Below are positions 26,722 to 34,944 of a stretch of DNA of 64,000 nucleotides, in pieces. A program made the position numbers and the translations under genes. Source of the DNA: Zestomonas carbonaria (lineage in GTDB: Bacteria; Pseudomonadota; Gammaproteobacteria; Pseudomonadales; Pseudomonadaceae); contig NZ_CAJFCI010000071.1 of NCBI RefSeq assembly GCF_904061905.1, positions 127,173-191,172 of the forward strand, given 5' to 3'. Within the stretch, counting starts at the first letter, position 1. The number at the start of each line of letters is the position of its first letter. The notes under the pieces were generated by a model. The model ran no database searches and had not been told where the DNA came from. It was given only the letters and a program-made list of their open reading frames with translations.

Positions 26722-27687
26722 ATGAGCGTATTGGGTATCGACGAAATCACCTACGGCGTGGAAGACCTGGCGACCAGCGCGCGCTTCTTCGCCGACTGGG
26801 GCCTGAAGCAGGTCGAGGCGGCGGACGACCGGATCGTCTTCGAAAGCCTCAACGGCTGCCGGGTCATAGTCGCCGCGCTGGACAAGCCCGGCCTGCCGCC
26901 GGCCATCGAGCCCGGCTCGACCCTGCGCGAAGTGGTCTGGGGCGTGGAGAGCGCGGCGGACCTCAAGCGCTACGCCGAGCGCATCGCCGACGAGCCCGGC
27001 TTCGTCGAGGGCGACGGACGCATCGGCTGCCTTGATCCCAACGGCCTGGCGGTGCGCCTGCAGGTCACCCGCAAGCGCGACATCAAGGTCGAATGCGGGC
27101 AGTCCAACACCTGGCAGTTCAAGGGCCGGGTCAACCAGGCCAGCCCGATCTACGAACGCGCCCAGCCCATCGAAGTGGGCCACGTGGTGTTCTTCGTCAA
27201 GGACGTCAACGCCTGCGAGCGCTTCTACAGCGAACACTTCGGCTTCGTCTGCTCGGACCGCTACCCGGATCGCGGCGCCTTCCTGCGTTGCGCGGAGGAG
27301 GGCGGCCACCACGACCTGTTCCTGCTGCAACTGCCGCAGCCGCGCGCCGGCCTCAACCACGTGGCCTTCACCGTGCGCGACATCCACGAAGTGTTCGGCG
27401 GCGGCATGCACATCTCCCGCTGCGGCTGGGACACCGAGATCGGCCCGGGCCGCCACCCGGTGTCCTCGGCCTACTTCTGGTACTTCCGCAACCCGGCCGG
27501 CGCGCTGGTCGAGTACTACGCCGACGAAGACCAGTTGACCGGCGAATGGCAGGCCCGCGAGTTCGAGCCCGGCCCCACGGTGTTCGCCGAGTGGGCCATC
27601 GCCGGCGGCCTGGACGGCAACACCCGGCGGCAGAAGAACGCCGAGGCGCCGCAAGGCAAGTTCCTCACCGACAAGCCCAAGCGCTGA
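26722..27687 (+). CDS. Two-domain extradiol (VOC) ring-cleavage dioxygenase
   Basis: A 321-residue vicinal-oxygen-chelate protein resembling BphC-type extradiol dioxygenases. The predicted Fe(II) triad is His154 (EVGHVVF), His213 (LNHVAF) and Glu264 (ALVEYY). The second-shell GRH (His245) and Tyr254 of the class I signature are also present, so activity on a catechol-like ring is likely. The N-terminal half is a degenerate non-metal VOC module, as in the family. Its neighbours are the aldehyde dehydrogenase and the Rieske system. Confidence 0.87.
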   Translation: MSVLGIDEITYGVEDLATSARFFADWGLKQVEAADDRIVFESLNGCRVIVAALDKPGLPPAIEPGSTLREVVWGVESAADLKRYAERIADEPGFVEGDGRIGCLDPNGLAVRLQVTRKRDIKVECGQSNTWQFKGRVNQASPIYERAQPIEVGHVVFFVKDVNACERFYSEHFGFVCSDRYPDRGAFLRCAEEGGHHDLFLLQLPQPRAGLNHVAFTVRDIHEVFGGGMHISRCGWDTEIGPGRHPVSSAYFWYFRNPAGALVEYYADEDQLTGEWQAREFEPGPTVFAEWAIAGGLDGNTRRQKNAEAPQGKFLTDKPKR

Positions 27688-27694
27688 GGCGACC

Positions 27695-28012
27695 ATGAGC
27701 GAGACGATGCTGCTGACCGTGCTGCTCAGGCACGACCAGTCGAAGAACCTGGAGGACATCCAGCGCCATATGAAACAGATGGACTGGTGGGAGCGCTTTC
27801 CCGGCGAAGGCGTGGAGATCGTTTCCTGGACCGTGGCCATGGGCCTCGGCCAGATCGTCACCCTGCGCCTGCCGCCGTCGCTGCTGCCGAAGATCAACGT
27901 GGAACTGGAGCGCTCCGCCTGGGGCGTGTTCCGCACCGAATGCTACCCGACCTACGACTTCGTCCCGGTTCGCGAGGCCATTCGCGAACGGGTCCGCAAT
28001 GGAGGCCAATGA
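27695..28012 (+). CDS. Small conserved protein of unknown function
   Basis: A 105-residue soluble protein, rich in aromatic residues (MKQMDWWERFPGEGVEIVSW, then SAWGVFRTECYPTYDFVPV). The length and alternation of strands and helices resemble dimeric alpha-beta barrel proteins such as muconolactone isomerase or EthD, but no signature is present. It is locked between the dioxygenase and the next small gene in the operon, so a role in the pathway is likely. Function not recognised. Confidence 0.8.
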   Translation: MSETMLLTVLLRHDQSKNLEDIQRHMKQMDWWERFPGEGVEIVSWTVAMGLGQIVTLRLPPSLLPKINVELERSAWGVFRTECYPTYDFVPVREAIRERVRNGGQ

Positions 28013-28014
28013 CC

Positions 28015-28233
28015 ATGCAAGACCGTTACCTGGAACCCCATCAGGCCCGCACCCGCGAGCCCAACTCCTTCGAAGACCTGCTCGGCGACTCCATCGAGCG
28101 CGCCTACGCCGCCGGCATCCATGACCTGCCGGGCCTGCTCGGCTATCTCAACCAGGCCGGCCCGACCTGCCCGGGCGGCCAGCCCTGGACCGAGGACGCC
28201 TACAAGACCCTGATGGCCCGCCTGGGCGAATGA
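28015..28233 (+). CDS. Small recombinase-like HTH-domain protein
   Basis: A 72-residue protein (MQDRYLEPHQARTREPNSFE at the start, WTEDAYKTLMARLGE at the end). Similar tiny proteins in aromatic-catabolic clusters are named recombinase-like helix-turn-helix proteins in public annotation; the name does not imply recombination. GGAGG at 28001-28005 spaces well with the ATG at 28015 and poorly with the ATG at 28009, which overlaps the previous stop. Possibly a small partner or chaperone of the Rieske oxygenase. Confidence 0.75.
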   Translation: MQDRYLEPHQARTREPNSFEDLLGDSIERAYAAGIHDLPGLLGYLNQAGPTCPGGQPWTEDAYKTLMARLGE

Positions 28234-28255
28234 ATTCCCCGTAGAGGAAACCGCA

Positions 28256-29275
28256 ATGAGCACCGTCGATCCTGTTGAGCAACTCCTGGCCAATGGCCTG
28301 AAGAACCTCTGGTATCCCATCTGCCCGTCCAGCTTCATCAGCGACAAGCCGGTATCCCTGCGCCGCCTGGGCTACAAGCTGGCGCTGTGGCGCGATACCG
28401 ACGGCACCCTGCACGCGCTGGAAGACCACTGCCCGCACCGTGGCGCGCCGCTGTCGCGCGGGGTCAACCTGGGCGACCGCCTGCAGTGCCCCTACCACGG
28501 TGTCGAAGTGCGCTGCGACGGCGTCACCACCCGCGTGCCCGGCAGCCCCGGTTGCAAGCTGGAAGGCAGCCAGGCGACCCGCTACTTCCACGTCACCGAG
28601 GCCGCCGACGCGGTGTGGCTGTACAACTCCGCGAGCAACGTCGAGCAGGCGCCGCCGCTGGAGCTGCCCGAGCAACTGACCTCGGACGAGTTCTCCTACT
28701 TCCTCTGCTACACCGAGTGGCGCGGCGACTACCGCTACGTGCTGGACAACGTCATGGACCCGATGCACGGCACCTACCTGCACAAGCAGTCGCACTCCAT
28801 GTCCGAGGGCGAGAGCCACGCCAGGTTCGTCACCCGCGACACCGACACCGGCTTCATCTTCGAGAAGGAAGGCCAGCGCGGCGTCAATTTCGACTGGACC
28901 GAATGGGCCGACACCGGCGTGCACTGGATGCGCCTGGAGATTCCCTATCCGAAGACCGGCGGCCCGGGCGGCAACTTCCACATCGTCGGCAGCTACACGC
29001 CCATCGCCCGCGATCTCTGCGCGGTGTTCCACTGGCGCTGCCGCCCGCTCGCCGGCTGGCAGCGCGACACCTGGCGCTTCCTGTACAAGAACCGGCTGGA
29101 GGAACGCCACTGGGCGGTGCTCGAACAGGACCGCGAGATCCTCGAATTCATGGACCCGGACGCCAACCAGCGCGAGAACCTCTACCAGCACGACCTGGGC
29201 CTGGTGCGCCTGCGCCGGCACATGAAGAACCTGGCCAAGGAGCAACTGGAGCTGATCGAGGCCAGGCAACTATGA
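28256..29275 (+). CDS. Rieske non-heme iron oxygenase, alpha subunit
   Basis: A 339-residue ring-hydroxylating oxygenase. The Rieske site is C59-x-H61 and C78-x2-H81 (CPHRGAPL, CPYHGV). The catalytic iron site is in DNVMDPMHGTYLH, with Asp168 bridging and His171 and His176 as ligands. The size and single-subunit form match the class IA vanillate demethylase / phthalate dioxygenase group. It has a dedicated reductase gene two positions downstream. It could dihydroxylate, monohydroxylate or demethylate; sequence alone cannot tell. ATGA overlap with the next gene. Confidence 0.92.
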   Translation: MSTVDPVEQLLANGLKNLWYPICPSSFISDKPVSLRRLGYKLALWRDTDGTLHALEDHCPHRGAPLSRGVNLGDRLQCPYHGVEVRCDGVTTRVPGSPGCKLEGSQATRYFHVTEAADAVWLYNSASNVEQAPPLELPEQLTSDEFSYFLCYTEWRGDYRYVLDNVMDPMHGTYLHKQSHSMSEGESHARFVTRDTDTGFIFEKEGQRGVNFDWTEWADTGVHWMRLEIPYPKTGGPGGNFHIVGSYTPIARDLCAVFHWRCRPLAGWQRDTWRFLYKNRLEERHWAVLEQDREILEFMDPDANQRENLYQHDLGLVRLRRHMKNLAKEQLELIEARQL

Positions 29276-29706
29276 CCGCCGTGCGCCGCATCCGCGCCGC
29301 CGGCGCGCCCGACCTGCCGACGGCCACCTGGTCCAACGCCCTGCTGGTCGGCGAGGAACTGGTGATGTCCGGCATGACCGGGCACCCGGCCACACGCCAG
29401 GCCGCCGAGCGTGGCGAGCCGCTGGACGCCTACGCCCAGACCCTGGTGGTGCTGGGCAAGGTCAAGGCATTGCTGGAAGCGGCGGGCGGCCATATCGGCA
29501 ACATCTACAAGCTCAACGTCTACGTCACCCGCATCGCCGACAAGGATGAAGTCGGGCGCGCGCGGCGCGATTTCTTCGCCGGGCAGGGCACCTTTCCCGC
29601 CTCGACCCTGGTCGAGGTGAGTGGCCTGGTGTTCCCCGAACTGGTGGTGGAAATCGACGCCTGGGCGCGCCTGGACATCGACCTGGCGGCCTGCAACGAA
29701 GCCTGA
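29272..29706 (+). CDS. Rid (YjgF/YER057c)-family protein without the catalytic Arg
   Basis: A 144-residue Rid-fold protein, a likely trimer. Where RidA has PARSCVEV, this protein has P109-A-S111-T-L-V-E-V, so the Arg that binds the imine substrate carboxylate is absent. It is therefore not a standard 2-aminoacrylate deaminase. Rid relatives in catabolic operons hydrolyse imine or enamine intermediates such as aminomuconate. Its start overlaps the Rieske gene stop as ATGA. Confidence 0.85.
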   Translation: MTAVRRIRAAGAPDLPTATWSNALLVGEELVMSGMTGHPATRQAAERGEPLDAYAQTLVVLGKVKALLEAAGGHIGNIYKLNVYVTRIADKDEVGRARRDFFAGQGTFPASTLVEVSGLVFPELVVEIDAWARLDIDLAACNEA

Positions 29707-29763
29707 AGCGATGCCGGCGCGCCGGATGCGGCGGCCGGCCGGTGGTATGAAGAGGTTTACAGC

Positions 29764-30720
29764 ATGACCCACAACAACACGGTAACGGCATTCGTCCACA
29801 CCCTGCGCTTCGAGGCGGAAGGCATCATCAGCGTGGAACTGCGTCCCCATGGCGACGCTGTCTTCGCCCCCTTCACCCCGGGCGCGCACATCGACCTGCA
29901 CCTGCCCAACGGCCTGGTGCGCAGCTATTCGCTGCTCAACTCGCCGGCGGATTCCGGCCGCTACCTGGTGGGCATCCTGCGCGACCGCAACAGCCGTGGC
30001 GGCTCGGCCTACGTGCACCAGAACCTGCGGGTCGGCATGCAGTTGCCGATCTCCCCGCCGCGCAACCTGTTCCAGCTCGACGAAAGCGCCGGGCACACGG
30101 TGCTGGTGGCCGGCGGCATCGGCATCACGCCGATCTTCTGCATGCTCAACCGCCTGCGCGAACTGGGCAAGTCGGTGGAGCTGCTGTACTGCGCGCGTTC
30201 GCGCAAGGAAGCGGCCTTCGTCGAGGAACTGGCCGCCAGCGACGCCAACGTCCGCCTGCACTTCGACGATGAGCAGGGCGGTCCCATCGACCTCAAGGCC
30301 TTCCTCGCCGAGCGGCCGTCCAGCGCGCACTTCTACTGCTGCGGACCGACGCCGATGATCGATGCCTTCGAGAACCACTGCGAAAGCCTCGGCCACGCCA
30401 ACGTGCACATCGAGCGCTTCGCCGCCGCGCCCCAGGCGCCGGCCGCCCCGCAGGGCAGCTACGAAGTGCAACTGGCGCGCAGTGGCCAGAGCATCGAAGT
30501 GCCGAGCGGCAAGTCGCTGCTCGACGCCCTGCTGGAGTCCGGCATCGAAGTGGATTGCAGTTGCCGCGAAGGCGTCTGCGGCGCCTGCGAGACCCGCGTG
30601 CTGGAAGGCGAGCCGGAGCATCGCGACGGTGTGCTGACCAAGGCCGAGAAGGCCGCCAACAAGACCATGATGGTCTGCGTTTCCGGCTGCAAGGGCTCGC
30701 GCCTGGTGCTGGACCTCTGA
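29764..30720 (+). CDS. Rieske oxygenase reductase (flavin, NAD, 2Fe-2S)
   Basis: A 318-residue electron-transfer protein with flavin-binding RSYSL (residues 53-57), NAD-binding VAGGIGITP (115-123) and CCGPTPM, and a C-terminal plant-type 2Fe-2S domain with C267-x4-C272-x2-C275-x29-C305. This order is the class IA (phthalate dioxygenase reductase / VanB) type. It should pass electrons from NADH to the Rieske oxygenase. Last gene of the main operon, followed by a strong terminator. Confidence 0.93.
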   Translation: MTHNNTVTAFVHTLRFEAEGIISVELRPHGDAVFAPFTPGAHIDLHLPNGLVRSYSLLNSPADSGRYLVGILRDRNSRGGSAYVHQNLRVGMQLPISPPRNLFQLDESAGHTVLVAGGIGITPIFCMLNRLRELGKSVELLYCARSRKEAAFVEELAASDANVRLHFDDEQGGPIDLKAFLAERPSSAHFYCCGPTPMIDAFENHCESLGHANVHIERFAAAPQAPAAPQGSYEVQLARSGQSIEVPSGKSLLDALLESGIEVDCSCREGVCGACETRVLEGEPEHRDGVLTKAEKAANKTMMVCVSGCKGSRLVLDL

Positions 30721-30734
30721 ACACCAGCTTTCCC

Positions 30735-30802
30735 GTAGGGTGCGCTGTGCGCACCGGAACGCCGGCACCGCCCATCTTTCGGTGCGCATGGCGAACCCTA
30801 CG
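30735..30802. repeat. GTAGGGT...ACCCTAC inverted repeat
   Basis: GTAGGGTGCGC near 30736 is mirrored by GGCGAACCCTACG at about 30790-30802, a REP-like palindrome between the operon end and its terminator. A relative with GTAGGGTGGG lies at 39692-39763. Confidence 0.55.
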
Positions 30803-30821
30803 CTGATCCCCTCACCACACT

Positions 30822-30847
30822 CGCCGGTGCCTCACCGGCTTTTTTTC
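30822..30847 (+). terminator. Terminator of the catabolic operon
   Basis: GCCGGTG-CCT-CACCGGC perfect 7-bp stem followed by a run of seven T. Confidence 0.92.
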
Positions 30848-30937
30848 GCCTGTATCCAGCGCATCCGGAAATGACGACCAATAGTTATTGGCCCGGCCCG
30901 GATATATGAATCGTGAGCGGCTGAATCTTCCCTGGAT

Positions 30938-31215
30938 GTTTTATGGATAAAACCTGCAAGGCGTACCGTGTGACAGGGGAGTCGTATTGCCTTTTCATAT
31001 ATAAAACGCCGAAGTGACCCATGAAGTATCACGGTGAGAATTTTACGCACACGCAATGTGCACTTTCGTTACCGCCGGAACTCCCTGTTTCCAGGGTGAT
31101 ACAAAATGCCATGATCCATATATAAACCATTGTTTTTAATGGGTTATATGGATTCACTTCCGGGTCTTCTATTGCGGCATGGTTCATGCACAAAACACTG
31201 TGCCGTATATGAAAC
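30938..31215. promoter_or_regulatory. Multi-operator regulatory region upstream of the porin gene
   Basis: The gene-free stretch 30848-31446 holds several AT-rich sites like the operon operator: GTTTTATGGATAAAAC (30938-30953, 7-bp perfect arms), TTTTCATATATAAAAC (30992-31007, two changes from the operator), CCATATATAAACC near 31116-31128, and GTATATGAAAC at 31205-31215. The last is embedded in a 40-bp copy of the operon promoter that starts CGGCATGGTTCATGCAC at 31175. This implies shared control of porin and operon. Confidence 0.55.
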
Positions 31216-31446
31216 GCCATGACTGGCACGGGGAGTGCTCCTGGCGTGGCGTGAAATGCGGAATGGACGCCCTTGTCCGGAATGGAAAGCCGTCACGGAA
31301 AGTTTGCTTGTCTGAACTTCGGTGATCGCCGAAACAAGAAGAAAGGACAGTTATAGGCCGGTGGAAAGTTGCCCGCCGAGATATCGGTGACAGGGAAGTC
31401 TTGTCCATACAACTCTGCCAAACGCTAACTTGCAGATGAGGTGATA

Positions 31447-32670
31447 ATGAAAAAGTACGTGCTGTTCGTCGGCCTTGCGACGACTATCTGCGCCGGCTTC
31501 ACGGCGGCGAACGCCTCCAGCGCGCCGGCCGCCGCGCCGAAGAAGCCCTTCCCGCACATCAGCCTGCGCAGCGACGACGGCCAGAGCACCCTGGATATCG
31601 GCGGCGCCCTGCGCATGAACTACCGTGACGAGGACTGGGAAACCACCGAGAACAACGGCCGCTTCCTCTTCGACACCTTCCGCCTGGATGTGCAGGCCAC
31701 CCACGAGAACCTCTTCTCCGACGTCGGCTACTGGTTCCAGGACGACGGCAAGCGCTCCATCGACCGTGGCTTCGTCGGCTACAGGTTCAACGAAACCTCC
31801 AGCCTGCAACTGGGCGCCCCCTTCAAGCCCTTCGGCCTGGAACCCTATCCGCAGTTCGGCTGGAGCTATCACATTCCTTTCTTCCTCGGTTACGGGGTCA
31901 GCGCCGGGGCGGGGGCCAAGTACATCTACAAGGACCAGGACTGGCACATCCAGGCCGGCTATTTCCCGCGCATGCTGCCCAGCGACATCCGCTACTCGCC
32001 GGAAGTCGGCCGTTTCGCCGACCTCGACGACAACGCCATCCCGTTCATCCACGGCGCCCAGGACAACGAGAAGCGCGACCAGGTCAACCTGCGCGTGGCG
32101 CGCAACTTCGCCGGCGACGGCTGGAAGACCGAGGTGGGCGCCTCGCTGGCCGCGTCCAAGCTGTACAACGCCACCACCAGGGACGACGGCGACTACTGGG
32201 CCGGTGGCCTGCACGCGGTGATCAACAGCGGCAACTGGACGATCACCACCCAGGGCATCCGCTACGAATTCGACCCGGAAAACCCGGACGGCGTCAGCGA
32301 CGACAGCATCCTCATGGGCGCCAACGGCCTGACCCCGGCCTACCTGATCGCCGCCAAGGCCAGCGTCGCCTCCTTCAACGTCGGCTACGACGTGGCCACG
32401 CCGAACATGGGCATGCTCAAGAAGCTGCGCTTCTACAACGACTACAGCCGCATGTTCAAGGACAAGAGCGGCTGGGACGACTCGCAGATGTACACCGCCG
32501 GCGTGCAGTTCATCGCCATGCCGATCATGGGCTGGCTGGACTTCACCTGGGGCAAGAACGCCAACCCCTACGGCGGCGCGGAGAGCGGCACCGGCTTCAC
32601 CAGCGCCACCTCGTCGCGCAGCAACGAGTGGATTTTCCGCACCAACCTGAACATCGGTTACTACTTCTGA
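31447..32670 (+). CDS. Outer-membrane porin, OprO/OprP (phosphate-porin) fold type
   Basis: A 407-residue beta-barrel porin with a signal peptide cleaved after NAS (MKKYVLFVGLATTICAGFTAANAS). Alternating amphipathic strands continue to a C-terminal aromatic residue (NLNIGYYF), the outer-membrane assembly signal. GAGG lies five bases before the ATG. It probably lets the pathway substrate cross the outer membrane. The long upstream region contains putative operators shared with the catabolic operon. Confidence 0.88.
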   Translation: MKKYVLFVGLATTICAGFTAANASSAPAAAPKKPFPHISLRSDDGQSTLDIGGALRMNYRDEDWETTENNGRFLFDTFRLDVQATHENLFSDVGYWFQDDGKRSIDRGFVGYRFNETSSLQLGAPFKPFGLEPYPQFGWSYHIPFFLGYGVSAGAGAKYIYKDQDWHIQAGYFPRMLPSDIRYSPEVGRFADLDDNAIPFIHGAQDNEKRDQVNLRVARNFAGDGWKTEVGASLAASKLYNATTRDDGDYWAGGLHAVINSGNWTITTQGIRYEFDPENPDGVSDDSILMGANGLTPAYLIAAKASVASFNVGYDVATPNMGMLKKLRFYNDYSRMFKDKSGWDDSQMYTAGVQFIAMPIMGWLDFTWGKNANPYGGAESGTGFTSATSSRSNEWIFRTNLNIGYYF

Positions 32671-32736
32671 CCCGTTCCGGCGCCGGAGCGCGCCGGGGCG
32701 GGTCGTTCATCGCAAGCAAGGAGCCGAGGAGGTTTC

Positions 32737-33858
32737 ATGTCCGGATTGAAAATTGGTGTGGTTGGCGCCGGGATTGGCGGGCTCTGCACTGCAATTGCTC
32801 TGCATCGTGCCGGCCACCAGGTAGTGGTCTACGAGCAGGCCAAGGCGCTCATGCGGGTTGGCGCAGATATCAACTTGACCCCCAACGCAGTTCGAGCCCT
32901 GGATGGGCTGGGCGTCGGAGCGGAGATACGCGGGTTCGCCGCGCGTCCGACTCACCGTATCAGCCGCATGTGGGACACCGGCGAGGAAACCTCGCGCCTG
33001 GAGATGGCCGATACCGCCGAGCGGAAATACGGCGCCCCGCAATTGACCATCCACCGAGCCGACCTGCTGTCGGTGCTGGTGGGGGCGCTGCCGGCGGAGC
33101 AGGTGCGCTTCGCTGCCCGCACCGAGTCGGTCCGGCAACGGGGCGATGGTGTGGAGATCCTGTTCAAGGACGGTGGCGGGGAACAGGTCGACCTGCTGGT
33201 GGGGGCCGATGGCATCCATTCGGTGGTACGCCGCGCGCTGCACGGCGACGAGCACCCGCGCTTCACCGGAGTGGTGGCCTTCCGCGCCGTGGTGCCGGTC
33301 GAGCGGGTGGCCCATGTGCCCGACATCCAGGCCTTCACCAAATGGTGGGGCCCCGATCCCGCTAGCCAGATCGTCACCTTCCCGCTCAACCAGGGGCGCG
33401 ACATCTTCATCTTCGCCACCACCGCCCAGGACAGTTGGCACGAGGAGTCCTGGACCGGCGCTGGCGACGTGGAGGAACTGCGCAGCCACTACACCGACTT
33501 CCACCCCGATGCCCGTGCCCTGCTGGACGCCTGCGACGAGGTGCTGAAGACCGCGCTCTACGAGCGCGACCCGCTGCCGTTCTGGTCCGAGGGCGGTATC
33601 ACCCTGCTGGGCGACGCCTGCCATCCGATGATGCCCTTCATGGCCCAGGGCGCCGGCCAGGCCATCGAGGATGCGGTCGTACTGGCGCGCCACCTGGAGG
33701 GCGCCACCCGCTCGAGCATGGCGCAGGCCCTGCTGGATTACCAGGATGCGCGCCTGGCGCGCACCAGCGAGATCCAGATCGGCTCGCGCGGCAACCAATG
33801 GCTCAAGGATGGCGGCAGTGCCGACTGGCTCTATGGCTATGACGCCTGGAGCGTCTGA
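32737..33858 (+). CDS. FAD-dependent aromatic monooxygenase
   Basis: A 373-residue flavoprotein of the salicylate / 6-hydroxynicotinate 3-monooxygenase type. Motifs are the dinucleotide site GVVGAGIGGL, the DG motif VGADGIHSVVRR and the GD motif LLGDACHPMMPFMAQGAGQA. AGGAGG precedes the start. Such enzymes hydroxylate electron-rich phenol or pyridine rings, often with decarboxylation. It lies 66 bases after the porin and may share its transcript, giving the pathway a second oxygenation step. Confidence 0.9.
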   Translation: MSGLKIGVVGAGIGGLCTAIALHRAGHQVVVYEQAKALMRVGADINLTPNAVRALDGLGVGAEIRGFAARPTHRISRMWDTGEETSRLEMADTAERKYGAPQLTIHRADLLSVLVGALPAEQVRFAARTESVRQRGDGVEILFKDGGGEQVDLLVGADGIHSVVRRALHGDEHPRFTGVVAFRAVVPVERVAHVPDIQAFTKWWGPDPASQIVTFPLNQGRDIFIFATTAQDSWHEESWTGAGDVEELRSHYTDFHPDARALLDACDEVLKTALYERDPLPFWSEGGITLLGDACHPMMPFMAQGAGQAIEDAVVLARHLEGATRSSMAQALLDYQDARLARTSEIQIGSRGNQWLKDGGSADWLYGYDAWSV

Positions 33859-33995
33859 AGGCGACCGCCAGTGAGCGGTGCTCGCTGGCGGCCGTAGTTG
33901 CGGCAGTGGCTTCGATGACGCTCTTGAGCGTTCGCCCCTCCCTCATGGGACGCCCGGACAAGGGGAAGCCAGCGCCAGACTCAAGGAGAACAACG

Positions 33996-34925
33996 ATGAA
34001 AAAGGAATTTACGTGGCTTGCCTGCAACCTGTGCCTGGGGTTTTCCCAGCAAGCCCTGTCGGCAAACGTCGATCCCGTCAAACTACCGCCGGTGAATCTG
34101 GGCGGTGGCTTCTTCTCGGAGGGGCTTGCGACTCCCGGGCAGCACCTCATGATTCAGAACAACAACTATCACTTCGAAAACATCAAGTATGGAAACGGCA
34201 AGGAAACCCCAGGGGAAAAGGATGGAAGCATAAACACCACCATATTCCAGTACGCCTTGAATACGCCCCATGAATTCCTCGGGGGCGAGTACGGGATGAC
34301 GATCAGGGTGCCGCTGGTGCAGTCCGACATAGACATCGAAGGGCGTGGGAAGGGACGAAGATCGGGGCTGGGCGACGTCACTATCCGGCCGGTCAAGCTG
34401 ACCTGGCGCGATATTCCGCTTTACTCGGGCCGGCTTACCCTGCAATCGATCCTGGCCGTAACCCTGCCCACGGGTGAGTACGACAGGGACAGCCCGGTCA
34501 ACCTCGGATCGAATCACCTCTATGTGAACCCCATGTTCGCCGGCACCTATTTTGCCGGCCGCTGGAGCCACAGCTTCAACCTCGGCTATGTCTGGAGCGA
34601 CCGGAACGAGCGCCCGACCCTGCCTGGAGCCAGGTCGACCCAGCCCGGCGAGGCCATCAACCTGAGCCTTTCGAGCGGCTACCTGGTGACGGAGCGCGTC
34701 CGCCTCGGGGTGGCCGGATACAGGCTGGAGCAGACGACCGGCGACCGGATCGACGGACGGCGAGTCAGTGGTTCGAAGGAACAGGTATCCGCCATCGGCC
34801 CTGCCATTTCCTATTTCGATCGTCAGGCTCGATTCGGTTTTGGCGTTGCCTGGTACGAAGAGTTCGATGCGCGCAACAAGGCGCAAGGTACCCGGGTGAT
34901 AGCCAATATCCACAAGAATTTCTAA
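33996..34925 (+). CDS. Outer-membrane transporter-like protein (phenol MetA-like family)
   Basis: A 309-residue exported protein with signal sequence MKKEFTWLACNLCLGFSQQA, alternating beta strands throughout and a C-terminal Phe (IANIHKNF), as in the MetA-pathway-of-phenol-degradation barrel family. AAGGAG lies seven bases before the start. Codon use looks less GC-biased than in the operon upstream, by eye. It is paired with the following secreted hydrolase gene. Confidence 0.72.
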   Translation: MKKEFTWLACNLCLGFSQQALSANVDPVKLPPVNLGGGFFSEGLATPGQHLMIQNNNYHFENIKYGNGKETPGEKDGSINTTIFQYALNTPHEFLGGEYGMTIRVPLVQSDIDIEGRGKGRRSGLGDVTIRPVKLTWRDIPLYSGRLTLQSILAVTLPTGEYDRDSPVNLGSNHLYVNPMFAGTYFAGRWSHSFNLGYVWSDRNERPTLPGARSTQPGEAINLSLSSGYLVTERVRLGVAGYRLEQTTGDRIDGRRVSGSKEQVSAIGPAISYFDRQARFGFGVAWYEEFDARNKAQGTRVIANIHKNF

Positions 34926-34944
34926 GGCATGCGGAGGTTGCGAC

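Noticed and set aside
30832..31408. Small overlapping minus-strand frames in the porin upstream region
   Set aside because: No ribosome sites or family likeness; the region is rich in palindromes upstream of the porin and looks regulatory.
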